Below are positions 38,476 through 50,235 of a DNA stretch of 64,000 nt, piece after piece (positions within the stretch are counted from its first letter, which is position 1; each line of letters starts with the position of its first letter). A program made the position numbers and the translations under genes. The notes under the pieces are model-generated. The model had not been told where the DNA came from. It saw only the letters and a list, made by a program, of their open reading frames with translations, and searched no databases. Source of the DNA: Sweltsa coloradensis (lineage: Eukaryota > Arthropoda > Insecta > Plecoptera > Chloroperlidae); NCBI GenBank assembly GCA_024449915.1, contig JAMZAV010000007.1, forward strand, positions 868,001 to 932,000, read 5' to 3'.

Positions 38476-41400
38476 GTAAGCTGGTAACACTCTCACATTA
38501 GAGCCCATGGTAAGCTGGTAACACTCTCACATTAGAGCCCATAGTAAGCTGGTAACACTCTCACATTCGAGTTCATGGTAAGCTGGTAACACTCTCGAGT
38601 CACTACTCACTATACGTGGAAGACGCCAACAACCCAGACCGAAGTTTTTCCCCCAACGTTTTAGTCAATCATAGAAGAATTCAGAGATTTATCTGTAAAA
38701 CGGTTGTTTGAGCTCGGGAAAACTTTTTTATAAAGTTAAATCCATTTAAAATTTGCTTGATCGGCAATTCCAGTTCATTTCACACACATTCTGAATCACT
38801 TTTCGACCTCCAATTTTCACCCCAAAAAATTGATTTTTTTGTATGTTGTTTATGAATAGGGCTAGGATGTTCAGTACCTTTCAAAGTGAGAAAAAGACAG
38901 GGAAATAGTACCTTTAAAACAGCAAAAAGGACCTATTGAATTTAATCGAATTCTATTGTTTTCATTACTTTCAGTAATGTTTTATAAAATTATTACAGTG
39001 TTACACCAATATATTTTCGTGGAGGGGGCCCCCCCCCCTCCACGGGGAATAGTTTTGTCGATGTATCAAACACAAGATGAAAAATTAAAAACATAATTTT
39101 AACATTTTAATTTAAAACGTACATATTACGACACTGCACTCGCACGTTTTGCATCCGTTTTAGCAAATTATATCAAAATAGGACGATAGTCCCTTAAAAT
39201 GCCCAAAAAGGACCATTACTCATGAAATGATGTAAGTTGGCATTTTAAGGCAAAATAAAATGCATATTTTTGGCATCCCTAACACTTTAAACATACTTAA
39301 AACTATTTTCCAGGCGTGTATATACCAATAGAAAAAAAGGAGATGTCCTGAACATCCTATAGCCCTATTTATGAAGCATGAGCGCGATGCGCGATCAGTC
39401 TCCAATATCTTGGGAAATAGCTAAAAATTACCCGTTTGGTGGCATATTTACTGTCAGTTACTGAAAAACGTAAGCACCATTGGCAAAATGTGCTCCGTTC
39501 GCGCAATACCACATTCTTATAACTAAACATTTTTGTGCTAACCACAACCCGACAGGACAAACGATGGATCCGATTCCATAATATACCTCTGTATTCTTCT
39601 GCATCAATGCCTGGATTTGCTCGAGAACAGCCCTTGGAGATCCCATTGAACTATATGAACACCCTAATTATCATGTTTATTACTCTATCTGTTACAAAAA
39701 CTTGTCAACTGATGAGAACCCTGCATGCAGCGGGTATTCATACGGAAAATGTACTTTCCGCTTTATGGTCCAATTTGCAGCTGCCGGTGTGACCTTCTTC
39801 AGGTGACTAACTGGGTGATTGCGTGTTGGGATAGTTGTGAAGGAAGTGTCCAAGTCCAAGGACTGTTCGTAGGACTCGATCCCATCATTCGCCATTCGCC
39901 TACAACTTGAGGAAAACTTGGAAAAAACCTTCATGTCATGATTGACCGCAACTGAATTAAAATCTCGCTCGACGACGCGCTATCTCTATCAGCAACGTGG
40001 CTGTCTAAGTAGTCTTCTAATGCAGACTGTGCTGGGGGTATATTTACACAGTCTTCACTGACGATCCGGCACGATCGTTGTCCGAGACCCCTGCGGGTGC
40101 TGCAGTGCTCTCATTCGTTCGTTTGTTCGTTTGTGAGGCCTGCAGCTATAGGCCTACACATCGGAGCATTGTTGCAGAAGGCCTCATTGAACATTGAATT
40201 TGTTTTCAAGTGAAAGAATGAAGAAGAGAAATTAAGTAAACTATACGTGACTATCAGTAAATGTAGACCAAACACGCGTTGGAGACATGGGTAGCAACTT
40301 CGATTTTGATGGATAACAATCATGGTCTTGTGTTATTCTATTGTGGCTGCAACTAGTTTACTAAAAAAATATAGAATTTATTCTTCGTAGATAATGTAAC
40401 CGTACCCATTGCTCTACTTATTTACTAACATTGTAATAATGTACGACACCTTTGCATTGAATTATCTAGCACGTCACGATAGAGCGTTTTTGCATTAATA
40501 TGTTATTGTGTAGATTGAATGCAGTCGTTAGCCGTTACAGTCAACTTGTCAAGAAAGTAACTCCGTCCCACTCCCTGAAGCAGATTTCCTCACTTTCACG
40601 GTCAAAATTTCACCATGTTTTATGACATGTTTCGTGTTGGCTGCATTAGAATGTTGTGCAAGATTCAGACGACGACATAAACTAATGATCGTATAGAAAC
40701 TCTTCAATAGGTTTATGCGAAATGTTGGTTTCCTATCTGGACGTCAAAGAGTGCAGAAAACGAACCAATAAGAATGTAGGTTCGTTCGACGTCCTGTGTG
40801 TGTCCAGCGTTCAACGTCCTGCTCCTGCGCTCTTCGACGTCCAGATCGCCGGTCAATTCCCGCCAACCAATTGTAATCCTAGCTGAAGAATTTTCTAAGA
40901 ATTTCCACTGTCAACAAGGAAACATTGAGATTTTCTTATAATATAATATGACATGTATTATCCAAACGATTCTCACTCCATATGCCTATATAGTTTGTTG
41001 TTTGAAGAGGTTGAAAACTCTCTATAACATAACATATCAAGTCTTTTATGTTCATATATATTTTGAGTTTGTGCCCCTAAATGTCTTCGCACCTATAGAG
41101 GTGCATTAAAAAAAGAGAGAAACTGAGACACCGTTTTGGATGAATATGCAAGTTTGGTTTCAGATTTGAAAAGTACTACAATGTAAAGTGTGGCCATACA
41201 AAAGAACCTGTGAATGGAATCAGTCGGTCAGAATGTCGAATGTCGTGAGTCGGCGCACGGCCTCGTGTCTTGTCACCCCGTTCTATACCTTGGGTTTGTT
41301 GCTTCCTAGCACTGTTTGCACAAATTACAATGACAATGTAGGCCTATTTTTAAATGAATATCTCTCTGCGCTAGACACGTGTACCGCCAACCACGTGGCT

Positions 41401-44400
41401 AGTTTGTTAGCTGTGGTGTCTCGGCTGGTCACGATCCAATAATAAACCAAGACTCATACAACCGTAGTGTCAGCCTTTGAACTTCTACCCACACAAACAT
41501 GTATACAGCCAGTCCCTCGTACCGTGAGATTCTAAGACTGCGTTTTCCTCTTATTTAAATTATTATTTAATATGTAGAATTTGTTGTAAAATTCAGTAAG
41601 TTTATTTTATGTATAGACAGTGGTCAACGACTTACTGAAATGCTTCAAACGTGAAAGAGAGTGCTGTTAAAACGTGAAAAGTAGAACTGATTTAAATAGC
41701 TTGTTTGACGATTGAGCAAAGCTTTGCTATATGCATTACGTTTCTGTATGGCTGTCCGTCCGTCTGTGTGTGTCACTCACGTCTCACGATAAAAACCGAA
41801 CATGGCCACCGAGTTTATGTTTTGTTGGCGTTGCTTATCAAATCAACTAAGATGAAACAGAATGTTTTTGGCGGCCCTAAAGGGTCAGGGGCGGGGATAG
41901 TTTTACTGAACGATTACGGTATAAAACATACACCAACAAGAATAGGAAACTTTGTGTTTGTAATAAGATGCACAGAATAACCTTGCCTAGGAGGAGCTAG
42001 AAAATGTTTGAAACACAAAATATAAATTACAATTCTAAATATTTTTTATTTTATTGTATTTTATTTACGTTATATGATAATGTGAATGTAGTAATAACAA
42101 ACATTACCTATGGAGCCGCGATCGTTATCGGCGTGTAATTCTCTCCTACCTTCTGCAAAACATACGTATGTAACGTGTTTGTACCAGCATCTATGAAAAT
42201 ATATAATAATAATAATTCTTTATTTCATTTTGATCGTGTACATGGTACAGATATGCACTGCTCCGAAGAGAGTGTGAAATAGTAGATATTCTAATACACA
42301 GATATACTTTATATACTTAGATATCTATTCTAGGTAGAGCATACTTAAAATACTTATAATAATTATAATTCAGTCTAGAACAAAAGTTAATAACATAAAA
42401 GGGTAAGGGTAATCCATTGCTGAAAGCCCCCTATAGCGAGCCGCCAGGCTCATTGGGGGCTTGACCAATAATTGTAAAATGTGAATTTTAACATGCAATA
42501 AAGAACAATACAACAATATAAGTTTAAGTTGACAAAACATTATACTGACAAGCATATTAACATACCCAAGGCATAGTGCAGGGTGCTGACATAATAAAAG
42601 ACTGTTTATAAGTTTAGTTTTGTCGGTCATTCTGATTTACAAATTCATCAATAGAATAAAAACACTTGTCAAGCAGAAATGATTTTACTCTAGCCTTAAA
42701 AATTATGTGCCTGCTTGTATTTGTGAGTTTGATGTCTGCTGGTAATTTGTTATAGAGGGCTGAGCATAGAGCCAATGGTCCTTTGGTAAACTTGGATGTG
42801 CTGAAAGAGTCGATATGAATGTTGATTTGCGAGCGTGTGCCATGGTGATGAATTTGTGAATTGCGGGGAAACCATTCAGGATTATTGTGAACAAAGATTA
42901 CACAGATTTGAATAAGGATACATGGAAGAGTCAGTATTTTTAGATTTCTAAAAAATTCTTTACAGGATTTTCTCCTATTGGCTCCAACCATGATTCTGAT
43001 GGCTCGCTTTTGAATGCGAAAGACACGGATTGCTTGCGATGAGGCGCCCCAGAACATTAGTCCGTATGCTATATGCGAGTGGATATGAGCGTAATATACC
43101 GCTAGCAAAGTTTGCGAATTTACAATTTGTTTCAGCTTTCTAAGCATGAAGCAACGACTTCTCAATTTAGACGAAACTTTTTCAATCTGGGGAGACCAAT
43201 CCAGAGTTGCTGTGATGGCTAGACCTAAGAATTCAACTAACTCGGAGCAAGCAATGCTTTTTGAGTTTAGACGTAGGCCTATTAGAGGGCTTGAATTTAC
43301 TGGAGAGTGTGGAGAATGAAAGTTTAAGACAAATGATTTGGAGGTTTGAAGAGCTAAAAGATTTGTGGTACAGTAGTTGGACATGTTATCTACCTCCTTG
43401 TTGGCCATTATGATAAGATTGTTAACTAAGGGGGAAGGTGCTGTAAAGAGTTGGCTGGAATCGTCCACATACTGTGTTAACGAGCCGAAATCAAAGATTA
43501 CCGGTGTAGCAGGGACCAGTATACCCCCGGGATGGCATACCCCCCGGTATCCCAGCTCTAGAGATAGGATACCCCCCTCGGTATCCTAGCCCTAGGGCAG
43601 GAGTACCCTACGCAGGGCTAGGATACCCCCCACGATATAACGTGTTATTAGACGAAAGGGGGTACTTGGTCCCTAGGGCTAGGATACCCCCACGATATAA
43701 CGTGTATAAAGACGAAGGGAGGGTACTTGGTCCCTAGGGATGGAATACCCCCCACGATATAACGTGTATAAAGACGAAAGGGGGTACTTGGTCCCTAGGG
43801 ATGGGATACCCCCCACGATATAACGTGTATAAAGACGAAGGGGGGTACTTGGTCCCTAGGGATGGAATACCCCCCACGATAAAACGTGTATAAAGACTTG
43901 ATTATATTAACGTTTAAATCAATGTTAACGCACAGACGCGCAAGTTTATTTTTTTTATTGTAAGATAAACGGTTTGATGGGAATTTCTTGAATTGAAATC
44001 CATGTTGAAGATTTCCCATTTATGTTATTATTTCTCGCAATGGATCTTTAAAGCTTATTTTTTCCAACCGGGTGCAAATATCAATATAAAAGTACTTTAT
44101 TAACATCCATGCAAAATTAAGAAATGATATTGCCAACCATTCAGCAGAAATCATCAACACCTGAGTGCGTTTATTTGAGTATTAGCCTTTCATTTATTTT
44201 GTATTAATTTTATTTAATGTGAATTTCAATTGAATTATTTGCTTGGCATTTTTCTAGATTTAATTTATTTTAGTTGAGAAAGGTTTGGCTGTTTATTTAC
44301 AAGTTTTTGTGTTTGTGGCATTTTATTTATTTTTTAAAAATTTTCCTTTTTTTAGTAGATCAAATACCATTTTTTTAAATTATAGATATTTACATTGTTT

Positions 44401-47400
44401 TCTCAACAATACATGAAGGTAATGTACAAGTGTTTCAAAGTAATGTAGTAGCTTCAAAAGCAACGTCAATTGTGTAGATCTTGATATACCGTAGTGTTTT
44501 CATCATTTCGTTGTAAAATTAATTAAATAATTGAAAATGGACGCTTTTAATTTACTTTTGAATCATGTGGAGATGTGATTATTTATTTCGTCTTTTGATG
44601 ATTAATTGAGCGAGCGTAGCGAGCGTCTCCACTTGACTCTTACGGCTCGAATGTCTGTTTTTGTTTTTTTTGTTTTTTCTGTTACTGCTTCGGTACAGGT
44701 CGCACCGTTTCTCTGATCGACCTGAAATTTTGCACACATGTACATACCACCTATGCGGGTTGCTGTATAGTTTTTGAACAAAATCCGATCGTTGGTTATT
44801 AAAAAAAATAAAATAAAAAATGTTTCGATCGTTATGAAATTTTGCAGGGTTAATAAGTACAACATTCTCTTCTTTTCTACAAATTTTTAGCTAAATCGGT
44901 CAAGACCTTAAAGGCTTATTGGTATGTAACATGGGAATGTCGTACTCGGGTCGCATTGCACGTACCGGTGCTCGCTCAACAACGCGACGGGACTTTAGCG
45001 TTATCCTAGTTATTTAACTTCATGGTCTTGATATTGCACTGGAATTAATTTTCGAATTTTGTTGTTTTATTTCCATTTTAATGCTTCATTTTTCGTTTTT
45101 GTAATATTTAAAATCCTCCAAATCCTCGTAACCTCTGGTTTGGACGAATTTTCATACTGTTGGTTAACGAGGTTTTACAACTAGTTATTTACCTCCCCAA
45201 ATAAAATTTTAATTAAGAAGTAATAATTGCTTTGGTTTTACTTACTAACAATGGAATGTGACACATTTCGTTACCCAAAGACTTGCTTTTTGTACCGCAT
45301 TGTAGGTGATTATTGCCAAGTTTCTATAGTTACTTGTTGATTGTGGTACTTATATCCCCTACACCACTGGGAATAAAATTTAAAAAAAAATTATTAAAAT
45401 TCTTCATTTTATCACTTTTCTATTCAAAGACACATGTATATACAAATAATATATTATAACTATTTTTTGTATGCTCGTGATCTCAATATGTTTGTAATAT
45501 GCCTTAAAACTACAAAGTTGTTGTCAAACTCTACTAGCAGTCTCTCAGGATAAACTTTTTGATACCATTTATTTATTTTATCTTGGATCTAGATTTGATG
45601 TACTAAATAATAATAAGAGACTCGATGTTTTGTTTTTTTAATGAAAGAGAGTGTGGTCATGATGAAATGGAGAGTATTTTTTTAAATTTAATTTTAATTT
45701 TCTTTTATGAATTTATTATTTCAAAAATATTTGAAGAAAAACGTAGATTTCAATTAAACAAAATTAAAAAAATCAAAATCCCCATTCAAACACAAATCAC
45801 AAAATACTCTGCACTACATCATTACCACACGAATTACGAACAAAACGAAACCAACATCAACTCTATGACAAAATTTAGTATTGAAGGCCTTCATCGCCAG
45901 TCTCCTATTGTTGTAACTAGGAAAACGATAAAGTCCCGCCGCGTTGATGGATGAGCTTTTTACAGTTTTTAGTTTGCGCGGGATATCTTTACTTTTGCAA
46001 GTGCTTTGTTTTGCTGCCTACGCATTGTAGGTGATTGTTGTCAAGATTCTATTGTTACCTGTCAATTGGTATTATTTACCGTAAAAAACTTGTATTAAAA
46101 GCTTTATTTCTATGGATTCTGGCTAACTTTTTCAACTTTTTCTTTCAAAAGGTACTACAACACCATAACCTTAATGTCCATGCATAATATGAACGTTGTA
46201 GCCCAACCCGTTTGGTCAGAATTGGCCCAAATGGCACGAAAATATTGCACTAAAATCGAAAGAAATCGTAAAAGCACGATATTTATGAGAAATATTTCAT
46301 CGATTGTACCCAAAAACGTAGCAAGTCTAAGTTCAATGATTTCGAAGGTCCCCTCCAATTTTAATCAAGATCGGATATGCCGTTTGCCCGGTAGAGAGCG
46401 AACAGACAGAAAAACAAACAAAAAAACACCCGAGCTAAATTTTTGGGGGGGTCGGTGAAATTGAAGTCTTCCCTTCGCTCATCCCACAATTTAAAAAAAA
46501 ACAACAATGACATTTCAGTAAAAAAAAGAAATAAAATCATTTAATTAGACGAGGACGAAACATAAAATAATAACAAATTGATACTAATGTCATTTGGATA
46601 GAATTTTTGTGCTAGGGGATACAAGTACATTAAATACCTGTAAAAGTCATATATTAAAACCTTTATTTCTATGCCTTTCAGCCCTAGGGCCCAAGTAAAC
46701 CATTTCGTCGTTTAACACGTTATATCGTGTGGGGTATTCCATCCCTAGGGACCAAGTACCCCCTTTTCGTCTTTATTACACGTTATATCGTGGGGTATTC
46801 CATCCCTAGGGACCAAGTACCCCCTTTTTGTCTTAATACACGTTATATCGTGGGGGTATCCTAGCCCTAGGGACCAAGTACCCCCTTTTGTCTTAATACA
46901 CGTTATGTCGTGGGGGGGTATTTTAGCCCTAGGGACCAAGTACCCCCTTTTGTCTTAATACACGTTATATCGTGGGAGGTATTCCATCCCTGCGTAGGGT
47001 ACTGTAGCCCTAGGGCTAGGATACCGGGGGGGTATACCATCCCTAGAGTTGGTATACCGGGGGTATTCCATCCCTAGAGCTGGGATACCGGGGGGTATCC
47101 CGTCCCGGGGGTATCTGGTCCCTGCTACACCTGTATGCCACTTACATAGAGAAGAAAAAACGCTGGACCCAGAATAGTGCCCTGCGGGACACCGCTAAGA
47201 AGGTATCGTGGAAGGGACTTGACATTGGCATGAGTGTACACATTGATATCAGTGATTTTATACGAAACCTCATTAAAATAATATTTGTGTATGCAAAATA
47301 AGAAATTCCACGCCTTCCACATTTTGATACACATTTGTCAAGCTTCCCCTTCGATTATTTTTATTTTGCTTTCGTTTGCATTCAACAACTAAATAATAAC

Positions 47401-50018
47401 GAATCAAAGTCGATTCTAAAATCGATCGATCCTTCTCATGTCGCAATTTATGATTTTACCCTGAGCGTATTTGACGCTAAAACAAGAGAGAAAAAGAGAG
47501 AAAATAGGAAACAAGGCAATCTGTTACTACCTTCGTTTTCATTTGGGGATTTATTTGCATTATAAATGAGGGCGAGAGAAAAATATCTCGCCATTAAAAA
47601 TGAATCGAGTGTTTGCGCATAGTAGGCCTAATACCGACCGTTGTATACACCGAGCCGAAATGTGCGTTCGTTGTGGTTTTGAAACGGAATATTCTGCTTA
47701 CGTTCGTTTCGAAGGGTTTAACAATAATATGAATATGGACGCAGGTGCTCCGTATTTCCCTGTGTAACCAGTTCGAGCAAAAAGTGTGTGTTAATTTGAC
47801 TGTTTGTTTTAAATTGGTTAATAAGCCTGGGTTATTAGCGGGAGTACGGGAGTACGAATATTTTTATAAAAAGTGCGTGGGCAAGGGATTTTTTTTGGCA
47901 GCATTGCAATTTTTTTCACCTCTCGTAACAAAAGTACTGCGTATGCCGAGGGAGAACAATGAGCGTGGTACCAGCCTTGTAACACAATTCGGCAATTGAG
48001 ATACGAGGACAAAACCGCGCCGTAAACGAGGCCTGTACACTAAACAGCCTTCAGTATTCATGTTGTAATGTGTCAACGTAAATAATAGTTCGGGCAAAAT
48101 AATTAGGGTGGTATGAGTATGAGGAAATTATCACTGTCACCCCGGCAAGTACAGGGCATGGACAGGACCATAGTGTTCGCCCTGCCAAACCCAAACCAAA
48201 GATTTTGCGTTCCAGATACCGTCTCCCACTCCCCAACTTCAAGTGCAGGGATGGTTATCTTATGTCGCGTGTTCTCTTCTTCAGGTGTGGGTGTACGCCG
48301 AGGACGTGTACCGCTTCGTGCCGGCCATGGTCTGGGAGAAGTACGCGGCAGTCTTCCCGCGGATCTGGTCGGCGAGCGCTTTCAAGGGCGCCTTCGGGGA
48401 GACTCTGTACGTGCCCAATGTGAAGCGTCATCTTGAGAACAATCTACGGTGGTTGGAGGTTATGACGACCGAGGGACCCAGGTTCAAGGGAGGTTTCAGG
48501 GGCATCGCCATCACAGGGTGGCAGAGGTAAGAAAACTCGTGCGCAGTAACGACAGTAGCGTAACTACAGGGCTAGGGGGGGGGGGGGCACAATTTTGTTA
48601 ACTGACAGTAAAACTGACAATCTTTACTTATTTTATAAATCGAGACATGTGAAACATGATTCATAATGTTACTTTGCGTAGTTGTGAAGCAAGGACATAG
48701 GGTCAATGGTTTTGTTGAAAGTCTTTTTTTTTTTTAAAGATGGAACGTTATGGACTTTTTATACAAATTTTGAAAACATGAGAGTAGATTTATTTAATAA
48801 AATATTTTGGAACATATTTTATATCCAGAACAAAATAAATTGCAATTAAAATAAGCCATATTTGCAAAAAATATAATATAAACGCTAAAGTTTGGCTGTG
48901 CTTTGAAACTTAAAATCTTTTAAACAACACTTTCTAAATTAAATTCAAAACATTACAATCTAAATTCTTCTTCCATTGCTCAAGTAATTCCAATTTGGCG
49001 ATCTAGGTCTATAACAAGTTCATCACCTAAGAGTTTTTGCTATTTGTTCTCATCATAATGTGCAGTCAAATGACAATGTGTGAACACATTTTTAAAAAGA
49101 ATATTAATATTTAATTATCTTGTTGTCTTGTCTGATTGTCAAAATTTGTTTGATGTAAATTTTGTTCATGTCAATAATATCAAATATATGATGGCTTAAT
49201 CTAGTTTTATTTTCTTTCTCAACTTAGTTGTTAAATTTGGGTCTTTATCATTTTTTAAATTTGTCAATTTGGATACAAATATTTAATGACATAGCAATGA
49301 ACCAATTACCAGGATGTAATTTTAACGCCACATTTCTTTCACCAGGTACGACCACTTTGCCGTCCTGTGTGAACTCTTGCCAGCTGCCGTGCCTTCTCTC
49401 GCCGTCAACCTTCTCGCTACTTCCAACGGCTACTTCAACCAATCACTAAAAACGACCCTGTACTCGTCACTCGGCTGTCAACGGAACGTAGCGACACACT
49501 ACCACACTGACGACGCGATAGTCAACCTCAACAACGACCCTTACCTCTGGGATAAATTTGGCCGCTGTTTCTTCCCCGGCGCCTCGTTCTTTAAGCTTAC
49601 ATCCCGACTCCACTCGGCAGAACAAGAAGTGAAGGAATTCCTCACGTCTGTGACTCAGTCCAAAGGCTGGATGACCGACTTCAATGTCCGGCACAACTTC
49701 TCCAGCCCGTTACGTGTAGATGAGCTGATGGCAGATCATCCCCGCATCTACCACACGATGGCTTCACTGGTGCGAACTGCCAAGGATGCCATGGAAGATG
49801 TCTTCGACAGCTTCACCATCGCCGAGTGGATCGAACAGAGGATCTATCCGGATCTAAAGACACTCGATCAGTTGCAACAAGACTCGATCTCACTCAAGGC
49901 CGTACGAGTTTGGCCCAGCAGACCGTTCCCACCGTTGCGGGAATTGCAGAAACTCGGATTACAGTTATCCGATGAAGACACGGATACAAATGGGACTCCG
50001 CCCGTGCAAAAGAAATAA
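37216..50018 (+). CDS. HEXD: hexosaminidase D-like GH20 glycosidase, join of three exons
   Basis: The CDS is join(37216-38475, 48285-48526, 49346-50018), 2175 nt, 724 residues plus stop. The family cleaves terminal beta-linked N-acetylhexosamine. The core resembles animal HEXD over its whole length: LVHLDLKGAPPKVSFL (from residue 212), EWEDMFPFSG, PLVQTFGHVEF, HIGCDEV with the catalytic pair Asp349-Glu350, WDDM, WSASAFKGA and GWQRYDHF across the last splice junction. Unlike the shorter human protein it has an N-terminal extension of about 210 residues. This holds a basic patch (WRRK), a hydrophobic segment at residues 22-38 with few flanking N-terminal residues (type II anchor), and a Ser/Asp/Lys-rich stem. 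A lumenal Golgi/ER or cell-surface enzyme is therefore inferred. All junctions are GT-AG and keep frame. The start at 37216 has G at -3 and +4. Confidence 0.9.
38473..38602 (+). repeat. 34 bp tandem repeat carrying the splice donor, ~3.8 copies
   Basis: The unit starts ATGGTAAGCTGGTAACACTC. Copies begin at 38473, 38507, 38541 (ATAGTAAGC) and 38575. Copy 1 supplies the true exon 1 donor (GT at 38476). The others provide GT at 38510, 38544 and 38578 in the same context. In frame, GTAAGC reads on into a TAA at once (V-S-W-stop), so using a later donor would end the protein. Confidence 0.9.
41705..41985 (+). mobile_element. non-autonomous repeat, same family as 26764-27050
   Basis: It has GTCCGTCCGTCTGTGTG, then CACTCACGTCTCACG, then AACCGAACATGGCC and a TTTTACTGAACG block, in the same order as 26764-27050 but with only two CACGTCT-like units. 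Boundaries are approximate. Confidence 0.45.
42203..43504 (-). mobile_element. LINE, 3' part: reverse transcriptase C-terminal half and 3' end
   Basis: On the - strand a frame runs open from the insertion point (43500) to a stop at 42614. It begins with the RT catalytic box QYVDDSSQLF and continues through a FLGLAITATLDW segment, an HIAYGLMFWG segment and a basic tail. This order is typical of Jockey/CR1-type non-LTR retrotransposons. Beyond the stop is a ~390 bp 3' UTR with AATAAA (42219-42224 read on -) and a terminal (ATT)n tract at about 42203-42216. About 290 codons without a stop suggest a fairly young copy. Clade assignment is inference. Confidence 0.8.
43621..43895 (+). repeat. ~61 bp tandem units, left arm
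   Basis: Five units start near 43621, 43682, 43742, 43803 and 43863. Each has a C-run, the CACGATATAACGTG core, GACGAA-G-run, TACTTGGTCCCTAGGG. The last unit is truncated after AAAGACTT. Confidence 0.85.
44606..45009 (+). mobile_element. Helentron/HINE-like element, complete
   Basis: The 5' subterminal repeat TTGAGCGAGC (44606-44615) is matched inverted by GCTCGCTCAA (44970-44979). Then come the stem AACGC/GCGTT and ATCCTAG ending at 45009, followed by TT. The copy lies inside the 3.6 kb transposon. There is no coding capacity. Confidence 0.65.
45917..46489 (-). mobile_element. Helentron/HINE-like element
   Basis: On the - strand the 3' end reads CAACGCGGCGGGACTTTATC then GTTTTCCTAG, ending at 45917 and followed by TT. 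The 5' side near 46489 reads TGGGATGAGCGAAGG. The interior shares TTTCGAAGG, ATCGGA and a CAGACAGAAAAACAAAC tract with the copies at 1-362 and 54479-55109. It is nested in the 3.6 kb transposon. Confidence 0.6.
46700..47000 (-). repeat. ~61 bp tandem units, right arm
   Basis: About five units are the reverse complement of those at 43621-43895, each with ACGTTATATCGTG and CCCTAGGGACCAAGTACCCC. They differ from the left array by scattered substitutions and by length of the G/C-runs. Confidence 0.85.
47130..47334 (-). mobile_element. LINE, upstream part of the split reverse transcriptase
   Basis: The - strand frame contains the RT motif SGVPQGTILGPAFFLLYV, which normally precedes the YxDD box by a short stretch. 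It is cut by the 3.6 kb transposon right after this motif and resumes at 43500 in the same frame. Sequence beyond about 47334 is not recognisably RT, so the LINE is 5'-truncated or decayed there. Confidence 0.75.
48285..48526 (+). CDS. HEXD: HEXD coding exon 2
   Basis: It is 242 nt. It follows TTCTTCAG and begins VWVYAED in phase 0, matching the expected continuation after the exon 1 end EPM. It contains IWSASAFKGAFGE and GIAITGWQ, both typical of the HEXD barrel C-terminal half. The donor is CAGAG|GTAAG with GT at 48527, and two bases of the Arg codon are carried to exon 3. Confidence 0.9.
48527..49345 (+). other. HEXD intron 2 (819 bp)
   Basis: The intron is GT-AG, AT-rich, and ends TTTCTTTCACCAG. 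Near its start is CAGTAGCGTAACTACAGGGC followed by a 13 bp G-run (48550-48587), resembling one end of a CAGTGGCGTA-type hAT element; the partner end is not found. Nothing else is seen. Confidence 0.8.
49346..50018 (+). CDS. HEXD: HEXD coding exon 3 (terminal)
   Basis: It is 673 nt including TAA. The first base completes the Arg codon, giving QRYDHFAVLCELLPA as in HEXD proteins. The exon codes the end of the catalytic domain and a C-terminal region of about 200 residues. That region has possible N-glycosylation sites (NQS, NFS), consistent with a lumenal domain but not proof of it. The protein ends in a short hydrophilic tail, VQKK. Confidence 0.9.
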
Positions 50019-50235
50019 CATCAAACTATTTTAATAACAATGTATTGTTTACTTGTGGGAAGTGTGTTTTGTAGACTGATCTAACAAACTTTTGTAGGAA
50101 TGTGTCAGTGCATTGTTATAAATCTTATTATTATAAAATAAGAGCAAAGTACATTAAGTCTGGCTTTTAGTGAGTTATCAAGTAGAAACCAAGGTGAAGA
50201 ATAGTCTACAATAAAACATTGTGTTCGTAATCAGA
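50019..50235 (+). other. HEXD 3' UTR
   Basis: It is an AT-rich untranslated tail after the TAA. The nearest canonical AATAAA is at 50210-50215, so cleavage about 15-25 bp later is expected. Confidence 0.6.
50210..50215 (+). promoter_or_regulatory. polyadenylation signal AATAAA for HEXD
   Basis: It is the first canonical AATAAA, 192 bp after the stop codon. A second AATAAA lies at 51122-51127, but that one is within the left arm of the inverted-repeat element and would give a ~1.1 kb 3' UTR. Confidence 0.5.

Larger units (their letters stand above)
43505..47129. mobile_element. 3.6 kb transposon with long inverted ends made of tandem units
   Basis: The outermost inverted repeat is TGTAGCAGGGACCA (43505-43518 and the inverted match ending at 47129). 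It continues inward as ~400 bp arms (to about 43895 and from about 46680). Each arm holds about five ~61 bp units with CACGATATAACGTG, a GTACTTGGTCCC block and the palindrome CCATCCCTAGGGATGG. The flanks CCGG (43501-43504) and CCTG (47130-47133) may be a 4 bp target duplication with one change. The interior is AT-rich, has no transposase and contains two nested Helentron-like copies. The superfamily is unknown. Confidence 0.75.
38476..48284 (+). other. HEXD intron 1 (9809 bp), transposon-rich
   Basis: The phase 0 GT-AG intron ends in TTCTTCAG at 48284. From left to right it contains the donor repeat, unique AT-rich DNA with a G/C-run at 39023-39040, a non-autonomous repeat (41705-41985), a split LINE (42203-47334) with a 3.6 kb transposon inside it, and AT-rich DNA. 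No other gene is recognised inside. Confidence 0.8.

Noticed and set aside
37148..38508. Several frames antisense to HEXD exon 1
   Set aside because: They are shadows of a GC-rich true coding exon; the sense frame has clear GH20 motifs.
46174..46458. 94-codon frame on +
   Set aside because: It lies inside a Helentron-like copy; the Lys/Asn-rich sequence is the translated repeat.
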